Positions 41,613 through 50,950 of a stretch of DNA of 64,000 nucleotides are shown here, one piece after another. The notes under the pieces were generated by a model. It saw nothing but the letters and a program-made list of their open reading frames with translations, searched no databases and was not told the DNA's origin. This DNA is from Gammaproteobacteria bacterium (lineage in GTDB: Bacteria; Pseudomonadota; Gammaproteobacteria; JACCYU01). Where the stretch lies: assembly GCA_013695765.1 (NCBI GenBank), contig JACCZW010000155.1:1-64000 (forward strand), in the 5' to 3' direction. How positions within the stretch are numbered: the first letter of the stretch is position 1; every line of letters begins with the position of its first letter. A program made the translations under genes and the position numbers.

Positions 41613-44165
41613 TCAAACCGGTGTCGGACGCAGTTCGGCCAGTAGCTTCGTGAGCGCGGAGAAGTCCACGGGCTTGACCAGGTGGGCGTTGAAGCCAACC
41701 TCTGCGGAGCGGCGACGGTCTTCCGCCTGACCCCAGCCGGTCAGGGCCACCAGCGACATGCGTTTGCCCCACGGCGCTGCGCGTATTTTGCGGGCCACCT
41801 CCAAGCCGTTGAGTTTCGGTAGACCGATGTCGAGCAATATGACGTCGGGTTGGAACGTCGCCGCCGACTCCACGGCCTCAACGCCGTCGTAGGCGGTGTA
41901 CGTCTCGTGGCCCGTCATCTTCAACAGCAGGGCGAGAGACGTGGCCGAGTCACGGTTGTCATCGACCACGAGGATGGTTAGGGCCACGGCGCTGGTCGGC
42001 GCGCCGGCGTCGGGCTCTGGTTGCGGCGGCGCTTCGGACATTGCGACCCAGGCCGGCAAACTGATTACGAACTCGCTTCCCTGACCCGTGCCGGCACTGC
42101 GGGCGGCCACCGTACCGCCGTGCATCTCCACCAGGCTCTTGACCAGGGTCAGGCCGATGCCCAGCCCGCTGCGCGAACGTTCCAGCGACGTATCGAGCTG
42201 CTTGAACATTTCGAAGACGGCGGGAAGTTGCTGCACGGTCATGCCGATGCCGTTGTCCCGCACCCGAAGGACGACCTGCTCACCCTCCGGCTCGACCAGC
42301 AGGTCAATGCGCCCGTCGGGGTCCGTGAACTTGCAGGCGTTGGTCAGCAGGTTGTCCACGACCTGAGCCAGACGGATCGGATCCGCGTGCAGGTATACCG
42401 GGTGCGCCGGCAAGGTGACATTCAGTTGGTGGCCCATGCTCTCACACAGCGGACGGACGGATTCGAGGGCGTGACTCACCACGGACGCGAGCTCAACCCG
42501 CTCTGTGCGCAGGTCGATCCTGCCGCGGCTGAGGCGGCTCACGTCGAGCAGGTCATCCACCAGATGGACCAACTGACCGATTTGACGCTCCATGATGTCC
42601 GAGGCCGAGCGGACGGCGTGCCGGTCGCCCTCCATGGCCCGTATGATCTCAACAGCGTTGCGGATCGGCGCCAGCGGGTTACGAAGTTCATGCGCCAGCG
42701 TCGCCAGGAATTCATTCTTGCGGCGGTCGGCCTCGGACAAATCGGCGGCGAGTGTCCTCAATTCATCGTCAATCAGCTTGCGCTCCGTCCCGTCGCGCAT
42801 AATCTTCGTGAATCCGATCAATGCACCCGTCTCGTCGCGGTAGGCGGTGGCGACGCCAAGCGCGAAGAACGCCGTGCCGTCCTTTTTCCGCATCCAGCGA
42901 TCATCACCGGCGCTGCCCGTGGCGGCGGCTTTCTCCAGCTCTCGCCGTGCGACCCCGCTTCGCACGTCCTCCGGCGTGAAGATGGTCGGCACGATATCCT
43001 TGCCAATGAATTCGACCTCATCGAAGCCTAAAACCCGCAAGACGCCTTCATTCCAGCTGGTCGCCCTTCCTTTCGGATCGGTCGTGAAGATCGCGTAGTC
43101 GCTGATCTGCTCGATGACGATGCGGAAGCGGTGCTCCTCTTCGCGCCGCTGGTGTTCCGCCCGCCGATATTCGCTGATGTCACGAAAAACCAGTACGACA
43201 CCGACGACGCGCCCTGCGGCATCGCGGATTGGAGCGGCGCTATCGTTGATCGGACGCTCGCTGCCGTCCTTGTGTATCAGTACCGTGTGATTCGTCAGCG
43301 AGACGACATCGCCTTGAGACCGCACCTTTTTGACCGGATCCTCGATTCCCCGGCGGGTTTTCTCGTCAACGACGCGGAACACTTCCCCAAGCGAGCGACC
43401 CGCCGCCTCGTCCTCCGTCCATCCGGTCAGGGCTTCTGCTACGGGATTGAGCGTGGTCACGCGCCCCTCGTCATCGGTAGCGATGATGGCGTCGCCAATG
43501 CTGGCGAGCGTGACTCGCAACCGCTCACGGTGGTCCCGCAGTGACGTTTCGGCGTGCATGATACCCCGGCCCACGGCCACGCTCGTCGCGCCCGCGATGG
43601 CCACACATGCCGCGAGCAGCATCACGGCAAAGCCAAGGACCGCCTCCATGCGTTGAAAGGCGACTTCCCTGCTACCCTCGTACGTCGCGGTCGCGTCGAT
43701 CTGCATCGCGTCGCCCAGAAAACCTTCCAGTTCGACGCGTAGTGTGTGCAGCCGGGCCAGTTTTCCCGCGCTCAGCTGGCGATTCCTGGCGTTCAGCAGG
43801 TCCCCGCCGACGGCCTTGAAATCCCGCCACAAGGCGGCAAACCGGACAGCCAGGGCGCGCTGGTTGGCCGTAGACGCGACTCGTTCGTACTCGGCAAGAT
43901 ACCGCGCCACGTCCAGCGCGCGTTTCGCTGCCGCCTGCCGGGTTTCCGGGTCGCCACTTCGGAGGTGCGTACGTACGTCCAGCGCGTAGCCAAGGATGCT
44001 GCTCTTCAGCTCCCGCACCGCCGCGCTACGTGTGCGCGCGTCGTTCGCCATCTCGTCTACCTGCCCTTCTATGGACAGCAGACGGACGGTCATCGTCAGA
44101 ATGGCAACGACCAGCAGGACAATCAGCGTCCCGAATCCGAGCATGAGTTTTCTTGCACTGGTCAT
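41613..44165 (-). CDS. Hybrid sensor histidine kinase with PAS domains and receiver
   Basis: 850-aa sensor. A periplasmic four-helix-like region lies between membrane helices at about 8-30 and 174-198. Two PAS domains follow (about 214-335 and 345-460), then HisKA with the phospho-His at about 492 (LATLAHELRNPLAP), HATPase_c (NLLTNACKF, DNGIGM, SGLGIGLTL) and a C-terminal receiver (VVDDNRDSA, LLDIGLPKLNGLEVA). ATG 44165 begins the first helix; the 42 earlier codons are unlikely. No paired regulator is adjacent. Confidence 0.92.
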   Translation of the reverse strand: MTSARKLMLGFGTLIVLLVVAILTMTVRLLSIEGQVDEMANDARTRSAAVRELKSSILGYALDVRTHLRSGDPETRQAAAKRALDVARYLAEYERVASTANQRALAVRFAALWRDFKAVGGDLLNARNRQLSAGKLARLHTLRVELEGFLGDAMQIDATATYEGSREVAFQRMEAVLGFAVMLLAACVAIAGATSVAVGRGIMHAETSLRDHRERLRVTLASIGDAIIATDDEGRVTTLNPVAEALTGWTEDEAAGRSLGEVFRVVDEKTRRGIEDPVKKVRSQGDVVSLTNHTVLIHKDGSERPINDSAAPIRDAAGRVVGVVLVFRDISEYRRAEHQRREEEHRFRIVIEQISDYAIFTTDPKGRATSWNEGVLRVLGFDEVEFIGKDIVPTIFTPEDVRSGVARRELEKAAATGSAGDDRWMRKKDGTAFFALGVATAYRDETGALIGFTKIMRDGTERKLIDDELRTLAADLSEADRRKNEFLATLAHELRNPLAPIRNAVEIIRAMEGDRHAVRSASDIMERQIGQLVHLVDDLLDVSRLSRGRIDLRTERVELASVVSHALESVRPLCESMGHQLNVTLPAHPVYLHADPIRLAQVVDNLLTNACKFTDPDGRIDLLVEPEGEQVVLRVRDNGIGMTVQQLPAVFEMFKQLDTSLERSRSGLGIGLTLVKSLVEMHGGTVAARSAGTGQGSEFVISLPAWVAMSEAPPQPEPDAGAPTSAVALTILVVDDNRDSATSLALLLKMTGHETYTAYDGVEAVESAATFQPDVILLDIGLPKLNGLEVARKIRAAPWGKRMSLVALTGWGQAEDRRRSAEVGFNAHLVKPVDFSALTKLLAELRPTPV

Positions 44166-44352
44166 GTACGGCAATTGTCCGTCAGTTGCCTGGCACGTCC
44201 CGTATACGTGACGGCCGCCTGGTGGTTGCGGGTGCATTGTACGCCCGCGGCACCGCCGTCGCTTTGCCGCGAACGCTTTGGCTACAACCACGATTTCTCA
44301 TACCGGCGTGCCGAGTCTACGCAAGGAACGGCGTTTTCTTCACGAAGAATAA

Positions 44353-45252
44353 CTACCACTTTATTCGCCCGCGCGCCCGTAGTCCCTGCGGCAGCAGGCT
44401 CGCATAGATCAGCGCGTTGATCGGCGTCTCGACCCCCGCCTCGCGGCCGAGGCGCGCCACCGCGCCGGTTTGTGCTTCGAGCTCGGACGGCAACCCGGCC
44501 ATGATGTCGCGTTGCATGGAGGCGGTGCCGTCAGGCGGCATGCCGTCCAATAGATCCAGCGCGGTTGCCGGCGCGCCAGGCGGCACATCGACGCCGCGCC
44601 CCTTTGCGACGTTCTCGATTTCCAGCATGGCCTGTTGCAGCATTTTGCGCGTCTCAGGGTGCGCGCCACCCCAGGCGGCGATGAACAGGAATTTTTCCCA
44701 CATCGCGGCATCGATATTCGGTGCGATATCGATTGTCAGCCCGTGCGCACGTTCGAAAGCGTGTTGTATGCGAATCAGACGTTCGCTACGCAGTTTGTCC
44801 AGTTCGCCGAATTTGATGAACGGTTTGCCGGCGGCGTGACGCACGTGACCCGGTTCGACCACGTAAGCAATCAGGCTGCACAGACCGCCCAACACTTTTT
44901 CGCGACCCAGTTCAGCGGCAAGCATTGCTGGCGCTTCTACGCCATTTTGCAGCGGGATCACGCAACTCTCCGGTCCCAGCATCGGCGGGAGCGCGCGCGC
45001 CGCTTGCGCCACCTGCCAGGCCTTGACGCACAAAAGCACCACATCGAAGGTGCCTGCATGTTCAGCATCGTCGGTGACCTGCACGTGCGGCACGATGAAA
45101 TCACCGTCGATGCTATCGACCCGCAAGCCGCCGGTGCGCAGCGCTTCGAGTTGCCGGCCGCGCGCGATGAACGTCACGTCCTCGCCGGCGTCAGCCAGCC
45201 GCCCGCCGACGTAGCCGCCGATGCCGCCGGCGCCGAAGATCGCTAAGCGCAT
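44353..45252 (-). CDS. panE: 2-dehydropantoate 2-reductase family protein
   Basis: 299-aa ApbA/PanE-like NADPH-dependent reductase. The Rossmann motif is AIFGAGGIGGYVGGRLA; LLCVKAWQ and IPLQNGVEAP follow, and the C-terminal helical domain has the family Lys in WEKFLFIAAWGG. Probably reduces ketopantoate for pantothenate, although paralogues with other substrates are common. ATG 45252; 22 bp after the lspA gene. Confidence 0.85.
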   Translation of the reverse strand: MRLAIFGAGGIGGYVGGRLADAGEDVTFIARGRQLEALRTGGLRVDSIDGDFIVPHVQVTDDAEHAGTFDVVLLCVKAWQVAQAARALPPMLGPESCVIPLQNGVEAPAMLAAELGREKVLGGLCSLIAYVVEPGHVRHAAGKPFIKFGELDKLRSERLIRIQHAFERAHGLTIDIAPNIDAAMWEKFLFIAAWGGAHPETRKMLQQAMLEIENVAKGRGVDVPPGAPATALDLLDGMPPDGTASMQRDIMAGLPSELEAQTGAVARLGREAGVETPINALIYASLLPQGLRARGRIKW

Positions 45253-45273
45253 GGATAAATCTCGTCTGAAAAT

Positions 45274-45762
45274 TTAACGAGCGACAGTCCGCCGAAGAGC
45301 CAGGTATAGCAGCATGATCATTCCCAGCGCGATCGACACGTCCGCCAGATTGAAGATCATCAAGTGCAGCGGCGTCATCACGATGTTGATAAAATCCAGC
45401 GCGCGCCCCTCGTGCAGCAGCCTGTCGATAACGTTACTCAACGTACCGCCGGCGATCAGCGACCCGGCGGCCACACCAGTCGGCGTCAGCCCGGCCCTCA
45501 ACACGATAAACGCGATCACGGCAGCGGCGAATATCGCGGGACCGATCATAAACGCCCAGCACCGCAGTGCGCGCGGTGAGTCGTCCAGACTCATGACCGT
45601 GCCGGCATTTTCCCAATGGCTCAAGCGCAGCCAGCCGTTCAGATAATACCGCGCCGGCGCATCGACCAGAGTTGCACGCACGACCGCCTTCGAACCCAGG
45701 TCGGCGCCGATGCAAAGACACACGATACAAATCGTGAGCGCGGTGCGGTGAACCGTGCTCAT
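45274..45762 (-). CDS. lspA: Signal peptidase II-like protein
   Basis: 162-aa membrane aspartyl protease with four hydrophobic helices. Motifs: DLGSKAVV (first), a NAGTVMSL segment matching the usual NxGxAFS, then catalytic Asp in SNVIDRLLHEGRALDFI and in FNLADVSIALG. It removes lipoprotein signal peptides; lpoA in this window is one client. ATG 45762. It is not in the usual ileS-lspA-ispH context, so it may be a second copy. Confidence 0.85.
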   Translation of the reverse strand: MSTVHRTALTICIVCLCIGADLGSKAVVRATLVDAPARYYLNGWLRLSHWENAGTVMSLDDSPRALRCWAFMIGPAIFAAAVIAFIVLRAGLTPTGVAAGSLIAGGTLSNVIDRLLHEGRALDFINIVMTPLHLMIFNLADVSIALGMIMLLYLALRRTVAR

Positions 45763-45840
45763 GCCCGATAGATGAGCGGTTCGATTTTCAGCGTATTCCC
45801 ATGGCGAATGCACCGCAGGCAGCGGCGGTGCTCAGCCCGG

Positions 45841-47082
45841 CTAGCCACCGCCGCGCGAAGCGAGTTCAAGGCGCAGAAAGTTCAGCAGGTTGATCGCCGC
45901 GAACTGACGTTGACGCTCGCGGTCGCCGGGCAGGCGCACGTTTCGCGTTTCGACTTCGCCATCGAGCGCGACGGCGAGCACGACAAGGTCGCGCGCTGCG
46001 TTTTCCGCTTCGCTTTCGTCGTGCGCGTCGATCGCGGCCAGCCCCACGTCCGCGGCGAACAGCTTGCGGACACCCGCCGCCATGGCGCTGGCCGCGACTT
46101 GCGGATCGGTGGGTAACGACGCATCCAGCAAACGCTCAAGCGTTTGTGCGCCAACGGCGATCACGCTGCCGCACAGGATGTCGTCCGCGCCGGGAGTTCG
46201 GGTCAGTCGCGCGCTGATCAAGCCGCCGGTCAGGGTCTCCGCCAGCGCAAGGTTAAGCCTGTTCGCGCGCAACAGATCGATCACCACGGATTCCATGGTC
46301 TGCGCATCGACGCCGAACACGAGGTCGCCTAAAATCTCGCGCAGGTTACGGTCTTCATCGTCGAGCAATCGTTGCGCGGTGGCCTCATCCTGCGCTCTGG
46401 CGGTGATGCGCACCTTGATGCCTTCGATGCCGCTCGCCAGCAGCGCCAAAGTGGGATTGTCGATTTCGTCCAGCGCGGCAATGCGCGCTTCGAGCAGTTC
46501 GGCCAAGCCGGATTCCGATTGCCCCCAGGTGCGCAGGGTGCGGCTCCTGATGACCGCCACCGCGCCCGCGCGCTTCTGCAGATCGGGAACGATTGTGCCC
46601 GCGATCATCTCGCGCATCTCGTACGGCACGCCGGGCACGGCGTAAATCACTTTGTCGCGCAACGGACACACCAGTCCCGGCGCGGTACCGGGCATCTGCG
46701 CAATGACCAAGGCGCCCTCCGGCACATCGGCCTGGCGCAGATTGTTTTGCGGCATCTCACGTCCGCGCGCGAAAAAGCGTTCGCGAATGCGCGCAACGAT
46801 TGCCTCATCGCGCACCAGCGCCGCATCCATGATCTCCGCGATCGCCTCGCGCGTGATGTCGTCGTGCGTGGGACCTAAGCCGCCGCACATGATTACCGCG
46901 TCGCTGCGGTTCAGCGCAATACGCAATGTCTCGACGATGCGCGCGCGGTTGTCGCCTACATGCGTGTGGTAGTAACTGTCGATACCGGCCAGCGCGAGCT
47001 GCTCCCCGATCCACGCCGAATTCGTATCGATGTTCTGGCCGAGCAGCAACTCGCTGCCGACGGCGATCACTTCACAGCGCAA
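45841..47082 (-). CDS. cinA: CinA-family protein with altered amidase site
   Basis: 413-aa protein: N-terminal MoaB-like COG1058 domain (EVIAVGSELLLGQ, GGLGPTHDDITREA) and C-terminal PncC-like domain (about 255-410). In the latter the AESCTGG motif reads AETLTGG, so the nucleophilic Ser is Thr, and the following Tyr/Lys positions also differ, suggesting weak or no NMN deamidase activity. Start TTG 47082. Parts of its 3' and 5' ends recur at 49697-49865 and 51566-51605. Confidence 0.9.
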   Translation of the reverse strand: MRCEVIAVGSELLLGQNIDTNSAWIGEQLALAGIDSYYHTHVGDNRARIVETLRIALNRSDAVIMCGGLGPTHDDITREAIAEIMDAALVRDEAIVARIRERFFARGREMPQNNLRQADVPEGALVIAQMPGTAPGLVCPLRDKVIYAVPGVPYEMREMIAGTIVPDLQKRAGAVAVIRSRTLRTWGQSESGLAELLEARIAALDEIDNPTLALLASGIEGIKVRITARAQDEATAQRLLDDEDRNLREILGDLVFGVDAQTMESVVIDLLRANRLNLALAETLTGGLISARLTRTPGADDILCGSVIAVGAQTLERLLDASLPTDPQVAASAMAAGVRKLFAADVGLAAIDAHDESEAENAARDLVVLAVALDGEVETRNVRLPGDRERQRQFAAINLLNFLRLELASRGGG

Positions 47083-47117
47083 CGCTTAGCCTCCATCGAT
47101 CAAGGTCTTACGGTGCT

Positions 47118-48182
47118 TCATCCGGTACCATTATCCTCTGTCGCTGCCGGGCGCCGCCGATATTCGATCATCGCCTCGGAAGCGTCGCGCCTCAGCATCG
47201 AATCGACCTCGGCGCCGACCTGTACAGCGACCGGATCACGACGCGCAACCGCGGCGCAGTGCGCCCGATAGTCCGTCGCCAACTTGACGTCGCTCAGCAG
47301 TGGGTCGTCCTTTTTCAGAGCCTGCGCCTGCCATGCCCGGTTGATGCTGATAACCCGGCCGGCCCCGTCGACAACCGCGATGCTTGCGTGCAGCGAATGA
47401 AGAATGGCATGCACCAGCGCCTCACGCTCTTGCAACGCCGCCTGCGCAAGTCCTTTTTTGACGATTTCGGCCTGCAAATCCCGATTGGCGGACGCTTGCT
47501 GTTCACGGGAGTAGCGGACGCGCCGTAGCAGTTCCGCGTTCTCGAAATTCAGTCTGAGCGCGCCCGTAAACGACATATGCAGCCGGCGCGACGCCATGCG
47601 CATCAGCACCATGAAAAGCAGCGTCATCACGCCCATGGTGATCTGCGTCGGTTCGCTCTCCATCATCAGCCGTGTCGCGTACGGCAGTAAGGCGAGCAGC
47701 AGGAATGCCAACGCGGCGCCGGGATGTGGCGAGAGCGTAGTTAGACTTGCGGCCGACATGCCCGCCAGCACGGCGCCAATGAGCGCTTGGTAGGGCAGGT
47801 TGTCTGCCGGAAACAGCAGAGCACCGAAAATGCCCCAACTGGCTCCCGCCAGCACCACCGCGACCAGCGACAAACGCCCCCAGTATCGCGCCTGGAGCGG
47901 CGTGGGCCGGGCGCGATTGTAAGCAAGAAGCAGAAAATAGCGAGTCGCGGTTAGGACGTTTATGAGTACCAGCCAGCCGACGATCGCGGCGCGTGGCACG
48001 TGATCCCAGAGAACAAAGGCAGTGAGGAAAGCAATGATCACCGTGGCGACCAAGGCAATCGGCAACTGCCGATGCAGCAACGCGAGCAGTTCACCGCGGA
48101 TCTCGTCCGCGTGGTCGGGCGCGCTTGAGTCGTATGGGATGTCCTGTGGCGCTGGCGAGGCGCGCTGCTGGTCTAGAGTCAC
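47118..48182 (-). CDS. Membrane PAS protein lacking an output domain
   Basis: About 354 aa with six hydrophobic helices (about 40-205, MASE-like), a coiled-coil linker (SREQQASANRDLQAEIVKKG) and a PAS domain (HASIAVVDGAGRVISINRAW). It stops inside the PAS fold at RRRPAATEDNGTG, where a kinase or GGDEF domain would be expected. It is probably a truncated signalling protein. GTG 48182 is favoured over TTG 48251. Ends 35 bp before cinA. Confidence 0.65.
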   Translation of the reverse strand: MTLDQQRASPAPQDIPYDSSAPDHADEIRGELLALLHRQLPIALVATVIIAFLTAFVLWDHVPRAAIVGWLVLINVLTATRYFLLLAYNRARPTPLQARYWGRLSLVAVVLAGASWGIFGALLFPADNLPYQALIGAVLAGMSAASLTTLSPHPGAALAFLLLALLPYATRLMMESEPTQITMGVMTLLFMVLMRMASRRLHMSFTGALRLNFENAELLRRVRYSREQQASANRDLQAEIVKKGLAQAALQEREALVHAILHSLHASIAVVDGAGRVISINRAWQAQALKKDDPLLSDVKLATDYRAHCAAVARRDPVAVQVGAEVDSMLRRDASEAMIEYRRRPAATEDNGTG

Positions 48183-48329
48183 GTGCGACCTAAGTCTGGG
48201 CAGAATGGGGCGCCACGATTTTTCATTGGCGAGTTTCCAGGCTGTAACCAAGTTCTATATTGAACGACGGCTTCACGATATACCTGCGACCCTGTTGAGG
48301 CTCGCATCTCGTCAGACTTACACCTCATG

Positions 48330-48584
48330 TTACTCCCCTGGCGTTCTCGCATCTGAACTTTCGAGACCGCGCTCGCTGATCCACCTTTGACGTAGATCGC
48401 CCGCCAGCATTAACGCCCTCTGTGTGACGGACGCGACGCCTTCGTAACCGTATTCGCGCCGGACCGTAAGGCGCGCACGGATCGTATCTACCAGCGCGAG
48501 TTCGTATTCCTCGCCGCGATCAGTCTCCTCGATCAGCTCACGCCCACGCGCATGCTGCTTTACGCGTGCGGCACGCTCAGGCAT
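48330..48584 (-). CDS. Hypothetical 84-aa protein
   Basis: I do not recognise this frame. It is charged and helical (KQHARGRELIEETDRGEEYELALVD is 25 residues of it, positions ~9-33, cited by position only) with no Shine-Dalgarno at ATG 48584. It lies downstream of the YoeB-like toxin on the same strand. It could be a remnant of a larger gene. Confidence 0.3.
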   Translation of the reverse strand: MPERAARVKQHARGRELIEETDRGEEYELALVDTIRARLTVRREYGYEGVASVTQRALMLAGDLRQRWISERGLESSDARTPGE

Positions 48585-48728
48585 CCGAAGGTAGTAACTC
48601 GCCTTTGCGCCCCTGACGTTTTTCCGGCCGAGTGCGGCGCCTCGAACGGTGAATTGACGATGGGTTGCTGGAGTATGGAGGGTTGGGTCGTCATTTCGTC
48701 CAGTTTCATATAAGTTCGGAAACCGCAG

Positions 48729-49031
48729 TCAATAGTGATAGCGGGCCTGCAGGAAATCGATCCGATCGCGCGCGACGAGATAGACAATCCGATGCTCCTG
48801 CGTGAGGCGGCGCGACCACGTATCCGGCGCAAGATACTTAAGCGGCTCCGGCTTGCCGATGCCTGCAAAAGGGTTGCGCAGTATTGCCTCGACTAGAGCC
48901 AGGGCGCGCAGCGCGATCTTTCGATCGGTCTGGATCCAATAGCGCAAATCCTCCAGAAACTCGGGTTGAAAAACGGCTTGACGCTGCGTACCCGCTTTAG
49001 TGGGTGGCTTAAGCGGTTTCTTCAAGTCCAA
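48729..49031 (-). CDS. YoeB/Txe-family toxin
   Basis: 100-aa RelE-superfamily toxin. Typical features are FLEDLRYWIQTDRK, the NPFAGIGKPEPLK turn, SRRLTQEHRIVYLV and the C-terminal YHY. It should be a ribosome-dependent mRNA nuclease. Start TTG 49031 overlaps the antitoxin gene by 23 bp, the usual coupling. Confidence 0.85.
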   Translation of the reverse strand: MDLKKPLKPPTKAGTQRQAVFQPEFLEDLRYWIQTDRKIALRALALVEAILRNPFAGIGKPEPLKYLAPDTWSRRLTQEHRIVYLVARDRIDFLQARYHY

Positions 49032-49296
49032 TCTCTCGGCGCAACTCCTCTAAAGATTTCGGCGGGATCGTTTCGCCCCTTGCGCGCGCCAGCGCCGTCA
49101 GGAGGCGCTCGGCGTTCTTTGGCGATCGAAGCAGGTGCGCCGTCTCCATCAAGCCGGCAAGCTCGTCCGCGGCGATCAGCGCCACATCTTCCGCCGCGCG
49201 GCGCCGGATGATTACAGTCTCGCGATTCTGTACGACCTCGTTACAGAATTTAGCCAGATTGGCTCTTGCTTGTGTGTATGTAGTTTTAACCGTCAT
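49009..49296 (-). CDS. YefM/Phd-family antitoxin
   Basis: 95-aa antitoxin. The Phd/YefM N-terminal DNA-binding fold reads MTVKTTYTQARANLAKFCN, followed by VIIRRRAAEDVALIAADEL; the C-terminal tail that would wrap the toxin is charged. ATG 49296. Forms an operon with the YoeB-like toxin. Confidence 0.87.
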   Translation of the reverse strand: MTVKTTYTQARANLAKFCNEVVQNRETVIIRRRAAEDVALIAADELAGLMETAHLLRSPKNAERLLTALARARGETIPPKSLEELRREIGLEETA

Positions 49297-49363
49297 AGTC
49301 TGAACTCCCAGCATGTACAGGAATACGGTACATGTACTGCCTTCCGCTGTCAAACAAATGGCG

Positions 49364-49645
49364 CTATGCCTTCATCTCCCGCACCGCCATCAACTCGTTG
49401 CCACGCTCATCAATGACCTTAACGGCAATACGGCGATGTTCGCCGATCGAAAAGGGTTCGCTGAGTGTTGCGGCAAGTTGGTCCCACACCGATTCGTCGA
49501 TACTCGCCCCGAGCGAGCGCTTGAGGTCGTCCCAGGCCGATGTCTTCGGGAAGAACACCTGGCTGGCGTAGAAGCACATACCGTTGTAGTCGGTGTCCAG
49601 CATCCACGCGGGCAGATTCTTGCCGTCTATGGATTCGGTCTCCAT
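49364..49645 (-). pseudogene. Possible C-terminal remnant of a type III-like DNA methyltransferase
   Basis: 93-aa frame with AWMLDTDYNGMCFYASQVFF and RIAVKVIDERGNELM. From memory this resembles the C-terminal tail of Mod-type adenine methyltransferases, which end in a similar IAVKVI..GxE segment. No methyltransferase motifs precede it, so it would be an orphan tail, or else a small free-standing protein from ATG 49645. Only moderate support. Confidence 0.4.
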
Positions 49646-49696
49646 ATCAGCGGTTCCTCGCAAAACAGCAGCGAGTTAACGTTGAGTCGTGCTAAT

Positions 49697-49865
49697 CCCT
49701 GATATATGAGCGATTCGATAGTCAGCGTATTCCAATGGCGAATGCGCTGAAGGCAGCGGCGGTGCACCGTCCGCCTGACCACCGCCGAGCAAAGCGAGTT
49801 CCAGCCGCAGACAGTTCAGGTTGATCGCGTCGGCTACCTTGCAATGGCGGTCGCGCGCGCGGTCT
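49697..49865 (-). pseudogene. Fragment of a second cinA copy, 3' end
   Basis: About 165 bp align with 45763-45930, covering the cinA stop region and the spacer up to the lspA start, with scattered substitutions and small gaps (for example the shared stretch GGCAGCGGCGGTGC). Reading frame is lost. It lies in the same orientation as intact cinA and is followed about 1.7 kb away by a matching 5' fragment. Confidence 0.75.
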
Positions 49866-50004
49866 TATTAAAATCCACACCCCGGCGATTGCGCTGAATC
49901 TGCGTTGCCGCACCCTCCTGACAGCATCCGGTATCATCGCGCCTGAAAATACCTGCGCCCGGCACACCCACTACATTCATTCTTCACCACGAGGTTTTCG
50001 CTCG

Positions 50005-50595
50005 ATGGATCCAACTTATCAGATGCTGCGTTATCTCACTTCCCCGGTCGTGGCGATTACCAGTTCGGCGCAAGGGCGCCGCAATGGGCAGATCGTCAAC
50101 AGCGCGCAGCGAGCGTCGCTGGTGCCGACGGTGCCGCGCGTTTCCATGTACATTTCCAAGACCAACGCTTCGCACGATCTGATCTACGCAAGCGGCGTGT
50201 TTGGCATGCACCTGCTGCGCACCGACCAGTGGGCGCTGATCTGGCGGCTGGGCCTGCAAAGCGCGCGTGACGTGCCGGACAAGCTGGCCGGGCTGGAAAC
50301 CCACGTCGGCGAAACCGGCTGCCCGCTGCTCGTCGATGTACTGGCCGGTCTCGAGTGTCGTGTAATCAACACGATGGACACAGGCGTATCGACCTTCTTT
50401 CTCGGCGATGTCGTGTCCGTGCACCCTGGCCGCGAGGGGTCGCTGATGACCAGTGAGTATTTCCGCGCCAATATGAACGCGGACAAGAAGGTTATCTACG
50501 AAAGATTGCTGCGGGCAGCGCAAAACGAGCTGGAAAGCATGGCGCGCAACGTGGATCCCGAGCGCACCTGGCCCGGCCCGGCGGTGCGTCCGTGA
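50005..50595 (+). CDS. Flavin reductase-like FMN-binding protein
   Basis: 196-aa member of the flavin reductase domain family. Typical features are PVVAITSSAQGRRNGQIVNS, the middle VSMYISKTNASHDLI and FFLGDVVSVHPGREGSLM. It should bind FMN and use NAD(P)H to make reduced flavin for a partner oxygenase, none of which is adjacent. ATG 50005. It lies between the two fragments of a second cinA copy, on the opposite strand. Confidence 0.85.
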   Translation: MDPTYQMLRYLTSPVVAITSSAQGRRNGQIVNSAQRASLVPTVPRVSMYISKTNASHDLIYASGVFGMHLLRTDQWALIWRLGLQSARDVPDKLAGLETHVGETGCPLLVDVLAGLECRVINTMDTGVSTFFLGDVVSVHPGREGSLMTSEYFRANMNADKKVIYERLLRAAQNELESMARNVDPERTWPGPAVRP

Positions 50596-50950
50596 TGGCT
50601 GCTGGCGTGCGGGCGAAGAGAGAGTGCCTTTGTGCACGGTGCGCTTCGATGGGTTTTAAGCTATCGAAACTTGCACTTGATGGGCGCTACTCCCCAAATT
50701 CGTGCAACATGCTCAGCTCGCATAAAACGTATCACGCCAATGGGATACGGCCTTGCGCACCATGTTGATAAGAGCTATCGGCGATGGCCGCCGACCTTTG
50801 ACTATTGTCGCCGGTGCGCCCGGCGTAGCTCCACGCTGGCGATGCGCATTCGGTTGTTCCATGGCGCGCACAAAGGCTCAAGCTCCTTGAGGTTTAATGA
50901 ACCGGTTTCAGGACGCTCGATTTGATCCGTGCTGGCGACGCTTGCCATGA
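50596..50950. other. Intergenic region after the flavin reductase
   Basis: 355 bp with no supported gene. A 48-codon minus-strand frame from ATG 50948 directly follows the DUF2442 gene but shows no recognisable family and no Shine-Dalgarno. No repeat or terminator was seen. Confidence 0.5.

Noticed and set aside
50802-50948. 48-codon minus-strand frame after DUF2442
   Set aside because: No family match or ribosome-binding site; recorded under the intergenic entry only.
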